A DNA stretch of 64,000 bases, taken from the NCBI GenBank assembly GCA_024509875.1, contig JAMPIV010000292.1:1-64000 (forward strand), read 5' to 3'. Under the pieces are notes generated by a model, which saw only the letters and a program-made list of their open reading frames with translations, was not told the origin of the DNA and ran no database searches. The DNA comes from Oreohelix idahoensis. Taxonomy: Eukaryota > Mollusca > Gastropoda > Stylommatophora > Oreohelicidae. Numbering within the stretch: the first letter of the stretch is position 1; every line of letters begins with the position of its first letter. Below are positions 55,604 through 64,000 of this stretch, piece by piece. Made by a program: the position numbers and the translations under genes.

Positions 55604-56720
55604 TGTGGCCGTGTTCATAGTTGTTCCTTTGGAAACAGACTATATTCTTACAAGACAGAGGAAGCACAGACCACCCCATAATTTTATATTTTATGAGAAA
55701 CAGAAAATAATAAATAGTGTCACATATTTAGGGTAGAGTCGCTTCTACACGCCATTTCTAATAATTGGGTGATTTCCCCTGACCAATCGGATAGCTCAGA
55801 TTTACCCCGGGGAAAGTGGAACAACGACGCCATTTTGGCAGTAGAATGAAAGAGCGCAACTCAAGAGGTCGTATCTGGTCCAGCTCTACATATTTCTTAG
55901 TTTGAGAAAATCAAACTTCAACATTTCTTATAAAATGTGTATTTCAGGACATTGAGTGGTTATATATATATATATTTCTTACTGGCGTAAGTAGTGACAA
56001 TCGTTAAATATGTATTTTGAATAGAGCTCCCAACCCTAGTCGCAGCAGAACTAGGTTCGAGGATTTGAGTCAATTTGCAAAAAATAGTCTTACACCTCAA
56101 ACCATGTAGAGTAGAAAATATTCTTGTGTTGGAAAGCATTTAACTCAAGGAATGCTTATGATTATAAAGAAATCAAGGACAAATCTGAGGAGATGGGTAA
56201 ATGTCGTCGAACCTAAAATAAGACTGTAACTTAAAAGAAGGAACACGGTGGAATGAGAAGGTTCGCCATATTTGACAATTGAGTAGGCCTACGAGACAAG
56301 GATGCAAAAAAAGGGATTTTTGCATCGATGAAAGCATCTGATGAGATGATAGAATTTTATTATACTTATTATTGTAAAAATGTTCTGAATTCCAGACTTT
56401 GTTGAAATTTTAAGTTTCATGCTGAAAGATATTAAAAGTTTTGCATGAAATCGAACGCTGTTGAAAAGGTGAATAACTACAGTTTTGAGATCTAGATAAG
56501 AAATCTATCCATTTCAATTAAATTCGCTACATCAACACCTAAGAGAAGAAAATCGAACCTGGTAACACAAATTTAAGAGAGAAATCTAAATCTCTGGTGA
56601 TTTGGCCAGTTAAACATCTGCTCTCTGTAAAGTAAACTGAAAATACTGCATATACCGGCACTGCCACATGAAGGTAATATGGTGCCGTTCCAGTCCTAAG
56701 GAACACCTGCCCCGGTTACA
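55604..56720 (+). repeat. Gypsy 3' LTR
   Basis: 1117 bp, TGTGGCCGTGTTC to CCGGTTACA. It gives the uninterrupted form of the LINE target (ATAAGAAATCT near 56497). The G/C-rich AGCCCCGGGATCTATA just before it occupies the polypurine-tract position but is not a good purine run. Confidence 0.93.
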
Positions 56721-57257
56721 TATATTTTATTGATGATGATGATGATGATTACGCTGTTGATGATGATTATGGTCAATGTGTGTGTGTGTAAATAAATAAT
56801 AAAGTAAGAGAGGTTGTTTGCGTGAACAATAAATTGTGTAGGCCTGTGTGTACGTTAAGTGCAAATGAAAAGTGGTCAGTCTGGTTTTACGTGAGTTTGC
56901 CTCGTGCGAGACTGTGGGTCAAAACACGGGAGAATAGTTTAAGGTGCTAAATGGTTAGCTTTTTGAATGGAAGGTGAACTGAAAGGTTGCGTGGAGAGGA
57001 AGAAGATGGCTAGATGTCATGGCTGGATCTTGTTGTTTAATTCTGAAAGAAGAACTATGAATTATTACCTGGGGTATTTGTATTTCATATAATTTTGTGT
57101 TTCATGACATTTCCGTAAAACAGTGTTCAGTTTGGGACTAAATTTCGGTGTTGATTGATTTACTCAGGAATGGATGTGTCAATTATGGTGTAAGAAGATA
57201 GTAGGCATCTTTGAGGATTAATTAATGTGACAGCATGCATCACCCAGCAATGTGTCA
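56721..57257. other. Unassigned DNA between Gypsy and minisatellite array 2
   Basis: Starts with TATA, the likely right copy of the target duplication, then short GATGAT and TGTG runs. No coding region is recognised. Confidence 0.4.
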
Positions 57258-57725
57258 GAAAGTAAAAACAACGGTACACATAGGAAATAAATACAACGGT
57301 ACAAGTAGGAAGTAAAAACAGCTGTTCAAGTAGGAAGTAAAAACAGCGGTTCAAGTAGGAAGTAAAACCAGCGGTTCAAGTAGGAAGTAAAAACAGCTGT
57401 TCAAGTACGAAGTAAAAACAGCGGTTCATGTAGGAATTAAAAACAGCGGTTCAAGTAGGAAGTAAAAACAGCGGTTCAAGTAGGAAGTAAAAACAGCGGT
57501 ACAAGTGGGAAGTAAAAACAATGGTACAAGTAGGAACTAAAAACAACGTTACAAGTGGGAAGTTAAAAACAACGTTACAAGTGGGAAGTTAAAAACAACG
57601 TTACAAGTGGGAAGTTAAAAACAACGGTACAAGTAGGAAGTAAAAACAGCGGTTCAAGTAGGAAGTAAAAACAGCGGTACAAGTGTGACTTAAAATCAAC
57701 AGTACAAAGGGGAAATAAAAACAAA
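57258..57725. repeat. 25-bp minisatellite, array 2
   Basis: About 18 imperfect units of the same 25-bp sequence as array 1 (AAAAACAGCGGTTCAAGTAG plus GAAGT). Some units are 26 bp with an extra T (GGGAAGTTAAAAACAACGTT, about 57548-57625). Array 1 lies on the other side of the Gypsy element. Confidence 0.92.
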
Positions 57726-58081
57726 AGCTGACATGAAAGGAATAAACGACTGCTAAGGAAAATTTGTTGACACTGAAACTCTTACAAAACTTGTAACTGG
57801 GTGCTAAAAGGAATACAACTTACATTATATAATGAAATGGTTGTATCTGTTATGATGTAAGGAGCAGACACGCAGAAAACACAAAACAAAAATACGTCAC
57901 ACATATGTATAAAATATGCTCAAGGACTCATTGAGAAAATACACTGAGATAACATTACAAGGCAATCCTTGTTCAGAAATCCGCAGGAAAATAAATAACG
58001 AACACAGGTAAACAGTAGGTACTCGTTAGGTAGAAAAAAATGGAAATTAGACAACAGACTTGTAACAAAAGTTAAAAGCTT

Positions 58082-58165
58082 ACGGGGAATCGAACCAGAA
58101 ACAGCACAAATGCGTCGCTGCAAGAATGAATCATGAAAAGGCGAACAGCCAACTAAGCACCCAAA
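58082..58165 (-). other. Possible tRNA-like (SINE head) sequence
   Basis: On the minus strand GGTTCGATTCCCC is a perfect B-box type motif. About 55 bases upstream, TGCTTAGTTGGC resembles an A box. The arms do not fold into a convincing tRNA and I found no duplication, so this may be a decayed tRNA-derived SINE or chance. Confidence 0.3.
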
Positions 58166-58519
58166 ATTAGTACCTCATTGGCAGGGGTCATTTTCACGAC
58201 ACTATTCGCAAACTAAGCTCCGTGTAGTTCTCGGGGGGTCGCTGAAGAGCAAAAACATGAGTACGACTTCCTAAAACATGTAGTGAAAGAAGCGACTAAT
58301 GTTAGGTTGAATGATGGGCTGGCAACCTCACCATGTAAAGAAAAATTGCAACAGAAGCGACCGTTGTGAATGCCTTGATGCAGGTATCCTACAAGGAGCC
58401 CACCTGCATCCAATAGCTCCATGCTCCAGAAGGAGCAAAAAGGGACATCCTGATAATAATCAGCAAGTATGGAATATAGAACATGGAAACGATACACAGA
58501 TATAACGGGGAATCACAGA

Positions 58520-58925
58520 AAAACTTTGATTAGATGGCACAGGACACGGTGGTTTGGCATGTATTTGTTGAAGGTATGTGTTCCATATAGGAGAATTGTG
58601 GTGGTTTGGCTAGGTCTTCAATATGGATCTGATGACAAGAACCAGACAAGAGCCAGTGGAACAGGAGATGAGATACTGGAGATGGATAGAACAAACACTG
58701 AGGAAACATGTTGATGGCGTTACAAGTCAGTCCTTGTTCTGGAATTCCCAGACTAACAGATGGCAGGGGTAGACCAACAACACATGGAAAAGATAGCTGG
58801 AGACGGAAGTGACAATATTGAGGAAAACGTGCAAAGAAATGGAGCTGATGGCACGTGATAAGAGGACTTGGCGTGTGTTTGTTGAATGACTTTTCTCCAT
58901 CGGGAACTAAAGGGTATTGATTGAT
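58520..58925 (+). pseudogene. Degraded LINE 3' coding tail
   Basis: Across several frames it reads TWKR...LETEVTILRK, MELMARDKRTWRVFVE and LFSIGN, ending in TTGATTGATTGA (58917-58928). This order (helical segment, ARD-R-WR-FV, short end, short tandem tail) is the standard end of RTE-type LINE proteins. A second MAQDTVVWHVFVEGMCSI-like segment near 58533-58585 suggests two overlapping remnants. Confidence 0.5.
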
Positions 58926-58957
58926 TGATGTGCTTCATGGATAGTAGACAGGTAATT

Positions 58958-59220
58958 ACCCCGTTACACGCCCACTGAGGCATATTGGGATAAGGTGTTA
59001 AGCCCATATTTTCTCGACCGTCGGCACACTAGGGGTGATGTGGTCAGCATCACGCCGGCCGCCTTAACCTTCCCAGAAGTTGCTCTGGTACCCATTTGGG
59101 GATGGGTCGACCCAGGAGCCGTTTGAGGCCTAAAAAATCACACCTCACCTGGGGATCGAACCATAGACCACTGAGCTAGGAAGCCAGTGCACTAACCACT
59201 ATGCAACTGCGGCTCCCATG
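58958..59220 (-). mobile_element. tRNA-derived SINE, complete
   Basis: Flanked by a perfect 11-bp duplication GACAGGTAATT (58947-58957 and 59221-59231). Minus strand from the right edge: GGGAGCCGCAG, an A-box-like GCATAGTGGTTAGTGCACTGG region and the B-box GGTTCGATCCCC about 40 bases later, together a pol III promoter. A roughly 190-bp body follows with the palindromic GGGTCGACCCA, GGCGTGATGCTGACCACATC and TGTGCCGACGGTCGAG. The tail ends AACGGGGT with no long A-run. The body may belong to a shared SINE core-domain family, but I cannot assign it. Confidence 0.9.
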
Positions 59221-59234
59221 GACAGGTAATTCGT

Positions 59235-59558
59235 ATGCTCAAAAATAATTCAGATATTATCGCAAAGACGAAGACATTTGAACCTTTGTGTATAAACCAG
59301 ACTAGAGCAACAGAGAGGAAAAGGGAAGGAGTGAAAGATGAAAGCATTGGAAACCGTTTTCAGTGTTTCTTGTCAGACACTGACATAAAACCCACAGGGA
59401 AGGGAAGAGTTAAACGTAGTCTCATAACAGACACTGACATACTTGTAGAACCTACAGAGAAGGGAAGAGTTAAACGTAGTCCCATAACATACACTGACAT
59501 AGAACCCATAGGGAAGGGAAGAGTTACACGTAGTCTCATAACAGACACTGACATATAA
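59235..59558 (+). other. Open frame over a 54-bp tandem repeat with RVKR motifs
   Basis: 107 codons. After an unremarkable N-terminus without a signal peptide, the frame enters the tandem repeat and encodes an 18-20 residue unit containing GKGRVKRSLITDTDI, GRVKRSPITYTDI and GRVTRSLITDTDI. RVKR-S would be a dibasic convertase site if the protein were secreted. The opposite strand is equally open, so this may be purely a repeat effect. Confidence 0.25.
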
Positions 59559-59612
59559 CCCACAGGGAAGGGAAGAGTTAAACGTAGTCCCATAACAGAT
59601 ACTGCCGTAGGG
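59374..59612. repeat. 54-60-bp tandem repeat, about 4.5 units
   Basis: Units of the type ACACTGACATA...CCCACAGGGAAGGGAAGAG then TTA(A/C)ACGTAGT(C/T)CCATAACA. Unit two is six bases longer. All lengths are multiples of three. Confidence 0.9.
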
Positions 59613-59784
59613 GAGTAAAGTTATAGGCGTTTCACTTTATTTACTAGGTCCACCTTCAGGAAGTGGGGTGACCAGTTCCCTTCCTTGCTGCCTTTGCTTT
59701 CTTTACCTCAAGAGCAGTAAGGTTGACATTTACAGCTGGGTAGACTACCACTGGAGATAGACATGAAGGGAATGAAAAGCTGAT

Positions 59785-60018
59785 GGCACAGGGCAGAAAG
59801 AATTGGCATACGTTTGTTGAAGGCCCCTTGACTGGAACCCACAGGGGAAAGAATAGTGGGGAGGCTAATGAGAGTTGGAGAAGAACTGTTGAAGAGGAGG
59901 CTAGGGAAAGTGGAATGACTTGGGCACAGTTGAAAAAGACAGCCAAGAATAGAAATCGATGGAGAGCAACTGTTTCAACCCTATGTTCCACAGGGAACGA
60001 AAAGGAATGATGATGATG
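59785..60018 (+). pseudogene. RTE-like LINE 3' coding tail
   Basis: The frame reads SWRRTVEEEARESGMTWAQL, KKTAKNRNRWRATVSTLCST and then a stop, followed by GATGATGATG (60007-60016). This is the characteristic C-terminal end and trinucleotide tail of an RTE-type LINE, related in kind to the element at 40652-44114 but a different sequence. It is 5'-truncated, and weaker similarity may extend left to 59680. Confidence 0.7.
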
Positions 60019-60029
60019 TTGAAGGCCTA

Positions 60030-61340
60030 CGCTTCTTGGGGGAGTTGTAAGGTGAAGAAGAACAAGGAGAAAACAAGATCATGGCGCTAACAGGTTTCAA
60101 ACTTGGAAACTTGGAAGCAAATAACTTTGCCGCGATATGCAAGCGCTGTAACATCTCTGCCAATATGAGGGAAGAACACAAGACGAAGAACCGGCAGAGA
60201 AAAGACAGCATCCATAAGTGGTGCTTGAAGCAAGCACCGTCATTGTGATGAATGCACGCGTCGTGTCACTGCAGCATGCATCAAAGTGATCTATGGACAG
60301 TGGCTGATTGGTAGAGTGTTACCTACTTGTGCTTTACACTTACCTATAGTCAAAACGACAACACGAACCAGCGGTAGATATAATGGTCAGAGTCTGCTGT
60401 GTCCGCGCTTATATAATCTCTGGCCGTTGAACGATGAAACAAATGACGTGCGGAGTTAATAAGAACTTTGAACTCTTAACATGGGGGAGAACAGGTGTTG
60501 TGTCAATATGTTCAGTCTTCGCAGACACGTTCAGAGATAAGAAGAGATAATGTGGTCACCCCACCAGACTAATGGAATCTCTGAAAAAGAGACTAGAACG
60601 CGCTGTACGTGTAAAAACTTGATATACTCTGGTTTTATTTGTTTCTGGATTTTGCTTTCATGTCCTTCAAAATCACACTCTTACAATATTTCTGTACATT
60701 CCCATCCCCGTTCTTCTTCAAACACAATGCCTGGTTGTATAGGCGATGATGTCTTTCCTCGACGTGCCATCTCCAGTGTTATAAATCACTACTGTTATTG
60801 ACTTATTTCCATGCCATGACGTCAAACTGTGGAGTACCTTCTATCTTTGTCGACTCCATCTCTTTTTCATTCAGTCTTTCTTCTTGTCACTATATATTCA
60901 AATTTCCTCCTTCTCATAACATACCCAAAATAAGTGGATTGCGCCCTTTTAACATGAAACATAAGTTTATTTGCGCTCTGGTCTCTTACAGGACATCTTC
61001 ATTACTTTTTACAAATCTGTTTCTCCCCTCATTCAAATATACAAAATGTATACATTGTGTTGATAATCTGTCATGTGATGTCAGAGGCGAGGAGAGCAAA
61101 TTCCGATAGACAAAGGTTTAATAATAACTTTCATTACCATTAACATCTATTCTTTTTTCTAATTACTCATCTTCCTTGAACTTCTCAACTGCGTTATCCC
61201 TTTTCTTTTACTTCTTCTTCTCCCCTGTTTTCTTTTTATATTGAAGTTTTGCCTCATATCGCTCTGTTAAACCCAAACACCTGGCTCGTCGCTTATATCA
61301 GGGCGCATGTACAATTATAAAAGACCTTGTGGCCTGATGT
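60030..61340. other. Unassigned, pyrimidine-rich DNA
   Basis: Frames at 60550-60801 and 60798-61109 are S/C/F-rich and follow the T/C-rich composition. No motif, RNA gene or repeat is recognised. Confidence 0.35.
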
Positions 61341-61351
61341 TTTCTCTGCCC

Positions 61352-61605
<254 letters not shown>

Positions 61606-61724
61606 TCTATCTATAAGTATTTATCTATATGTTTGTCTGTTGTCTGTCTTTCACCCAACCCCTCCCCCTCATCCCCGAATAAATCAAATTTTAGTTCTAG
61701 TACACGTACGTAAGTCATGGAATG

Positions 61725-64000
61725 TAAGGTGACCATATTTTCAAAACCCTAATCCGGGACAAAATAGTAGATTTGACCTATTTCAATGCAAAATATTGGG
61801 ACAAAAGGGTAAAGAAAAGGTCAAAAGTCGGGACACGTCCCGGAAAAATCAAGTTGATGTCAATTTAAAATAATATACATTTTATATATACATTTTAATA
61901 ACATTGAATAACATACATTTTACTGTATAAGTTTAACTACTTAAACTAATAAGAGAGAAAAACATCAATAATCCTTACTTAAATTGAAGCTGAGTTACTG
62001 TACTTTTCAGATGAGTGGATTTTTATTATTAGGTCCTTCTTTGCATGCAGCATCTTAAAAAACTCGACACATGTTTCCTCACAGTTCACTTTGGTTGTCA
62101 ACATAGCTTTCAAAGTTTCAACACCTAGCTGTGTTTTATCACTTGCCCATAAGCTGTTCATCAAAGAAAACACTCTTTCTGTGGCAGCATTTGTTCCAGG
62201 TAGACAGAAAAAAAAAACTCTGCCAACTTCAAAATATTTGAAAATGTCACATTATTGTTTTTGAAGTGGGAAACCATTTCAATCCAACGTTGTGGTGGCA
62301 ATGTTTTTTTGGCACTCCATTCACTAATTTTCTGAGAAGTAACAAACTGCTTCATATAGACATATTCGTCATAAATTTCAGTTTCTGTAAAGCGGGCTGA
62401 AGGTAATGTTTGAATCACTAGTGATGATGATATCTCAATATCTGCCCAAATTGGTATTCTGTTCAGCGTTACCCAGCTGTAGGATTCTAGGTCTTGAAAA
62501 TTTTTTTGCAGCCCATTTATTCAAATAATTGAAAGCTGTTTCATAGAACGAAGAAACGATAGCATGAAACTTTTTCACATCCTCCTTTGGAAGTCCTTCC
62601 ATTTCCAGCTTTTCAAGCTTAACTCTTGATGGCAAGAAACAGTCTTCCAGTTTGGACTTCAAAATAGTTTTCAACCTGTTGATGCTGTCAATGACTTCAA
62701 ACACAGTGACCGTCTGTCCCTCTATTTTTTGCACTGCTTCGTGGAATGGAGAGGCCTGACTGTGAACAAAAACAAGCCATGCCTCAGATAGAGGATTTTC
62801 AAAGAATGTCTGTATAAAAACTGGGTATCTGTCTTGAGATTGAAAATATAATTTTAGAGGCAGGAACATCTGAAGAACCCTTTCAACAGCAGGCAACAGA
62901 GCAAGCCACCTAGTCTGAGCATAACCTAAGATCATCTGGAAGTCTGTTTCCACAAACTGGCAAAACTCCTTAAGTCTTACAACTCGTACTGTGTATGATT
63001 TGAAGAGTAGATAAATTTTAGCAATAATCAGCTCGACATCAACAGGCAGTACATCTGCAGCTGTTCGAACAGTGTTGTGGAAAATATGACCTGCACACCC
63101 AACTCCTATAAGACAATGTCCAAGGTTTTCTTGCAGTTTTTTGAAAGCATTGTTCTGTCCTTTCCTTTCAGCACCTCCAAAATTGGAATTTGTGTTGTCT
63201 GCGCATAATCCAACTACTTTCCTGTCTAAACCATTTTCAGTTATGCAGTCATTAAGAAAAGTACTTACAATATCAGATGTTTCACCTGGCAATGACTTTA
63301 ACTCTAATATTTTAATGTTCACTCCATTACTGTGATCAAAGTATCTGACAAGCAAAGGAAAAATCTTGAATTCTTTGTGGTTGGATGCATCTGTCAGTAC
63401 AGAATAAAATGTAGACTTTTCTAGGTCACACCTTAACTCATTTAGAATATGGGGTGCCAAGACATTTCGAATAATGGCTTCTGTTTTCTTACATGCACAT
63501 GCAAATTTTGGCTCTAAAGTAACATGAAGTAATTTTGATGTGCAATCCATAGACCTGAAAGTATGATTGTGTAGCACTGTATGGTATGCAAAGGCGCCTT
63601 CTATAGCAGCTAATTGCTATTCTTGGTCATCAATTTTATCAGCTCTGAAGAAAGTGGTTAACGACGAGCTTGATGCAGCTGTAACGACGGCTCTCTTATG
63701 TTTCTCACTGCTTATGTGGTTCTTAATATCACCACGTCCACTATGGCTTATCGAAAACCCGGAGGCACATATATTGAATCGTACATTGAAGTTTGATGTA
63801 CTCTTTTTAATAAACGGATATTCCTTTTGTAAATCTTCATTGAAACTGCATTTACGCTTTGGTACAATTTTCTTACAACAATAACAAAATATACACAAAT
63901 AGTTCACCGTTTAAATTAAATAAACGTATACCGTACGCAAAATCTTGGTACTTTACCACTACCTAAAATTTCAAATAACTGCGAATATCACACTGGAACT
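61725..64000 (-). mobile_element. Second hAT transposon, 5' end beyond the window
   Basis: The left edge TAAGGTGACCATATTTTC, with AATCCGGGAC and GGGACACGTCCCGG nearby, is typical of the end of this hAT type, oriented so that it closes a minus-strand element. The transposase (63907-61979) fills most of it. The other terminus is not in the window, so length and duplication cannot be checked. Confidence 0.75.
61979..63907 (-). pseudogene. hAT transposase with N-terminal zinc finger, lightly broken
   Basis: Minus strand from the ATG at 63907. CSFNEDLQKEYPF and ISHSGRGDIKNHISSEKHK form the N-terminal TTF-like finger. An in-frame TAG (63617-63619) follows, then a long frame with YSVLTDASNHKE (catalytic Asp), VVGLCADNTNSNFGG (second Asp, near 63215), CAGHIFHNT and QTRWLALLPAV. 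After breaks near 62430 and at an A10/T10 run (62208-62217) comes the hAT dimerisation end, with NAATERVFSLMNS. Only one stop and two shifts are needed to explain the loss. The type resembles ZNF862/KIAA1586-like hAT-derived proteins. Confidence 0.85.

Larger units (their letters stand above)
39747..56720 (+). mobile_element. Large young Ty3/Gypsy LTR retrotransposon
   Basis: LTRs of about 1.12 kb begin TGTGGCCG and end CCGGTTACA. They lie at 39747-44339 (interrupted) and 55604-56720 and differ by only about four substitutions plus a short TA-repeat indel. Likely target duplication: TATA (39743-39746 and 56721-56724). Both LTRs are preceded by TATA, so the exact 5' edge could shift by a few bases. 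Domain order gag-PR-RT-RNase H-INT is Ty3/Gypsy. Without the nested LINE it is about 13.5 kb, large for the group, because of a long Pol tail and a 4.4-kb 3' non-coding region. No envelope-like ORF is seen. Confidence 0.93.

Overview
This window is repeat-rich eukaryotic (metazoan) DNA. There are no operons, and almost everything recognisable is a transposable element in some state of decay. The mix (EEP-type LINEs of several kinds, Ty3/Gypsy and non-autonomous LTR elements, hAT transposons, a TTAA-flanked MITE, a tRNA-derived SINE, mini- and microsatellites) suggests a large invertebrate genome. I cannot name the species. The only credible host gene is one small secreted-protein exon near 39 kb on the minus strand.

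Layout, left half. 1-4.3 kb holds a minus-strand LINE-like reverse transcriptase tail and a short LINE 3' end. 4363-7737 is a structurally complete hAT element (inverted ends, 8-bp duplication GTATAAAC) with a frame-broken transposase. 9.5-15.3 kb is an old Ty3/Gypsy remnant (gag, CCHC knuckle, protease, integrase pieces) split by an almost full LINE at 10.35-13.4 kb. 17797-23419 is a young LTR element with 1414-bp LTRs and a 5-bp duplication CCTAC. It carries no pol, only a coiled-coil plus N/R/G-rich ORF. 24.9-27.3 kb is a degraded Jockey-like LINE, cut by the first of two head-to-tail Tx1/L1-like LINEs (27.3-31.8 and 31.8-35.9 kb). The first Tx1-like copy contains a 138-bp TTAA MITE that the second lacks.

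Layout, right half. 37.4-38.8 kb is a diverged tandem repeat, interrupted by another LINE tail, that runs into the 3' coding end of the secreted-protein exon (38775-39077, minus). Upstream of that exon is a 25-bp minisatellite. 39747-56720 is a large young Ty3/Gypsy element whose 5' LTR holds a later RTE-like LINE (40652-44114, 11-bp duplication). Its Gag, protease, RT, RNase H and DD35E integrase are all recognisable. It ends with a long Pol C-terminal extension and about 4.4 kb of A-tract-rich non-coding DNA before the 3' LTR. 57.3-57.7 kb is a second array of the same 25-bp minisatellite. 58-60 kb has two LINE tails, a complete SINE with an 11-bp duplication and a 54-bp tandem repeat. 61.35-61.6 kb is a (CTAT)n microsatellite. 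From 61725 to the window edge is a second hAT element on the minus strand.

Order of events from nesting: the old Gypsy predates the LINE inside it. The Jockey-like LINE predates Tx1 copy A, whose 3' flank received Tx1 copy B. The MITE entered copy A only. The young Gypsy inserted between two arrays of one minisatellite family and then took the RTE-like LINE. Many frame breaks in the younger elements lie in homopolymer runs, so some may be sequencing or assembly indels. Coordinates are exact where duplications or LTR ends define them, and approximate (tens of bases) for decayed fragments.
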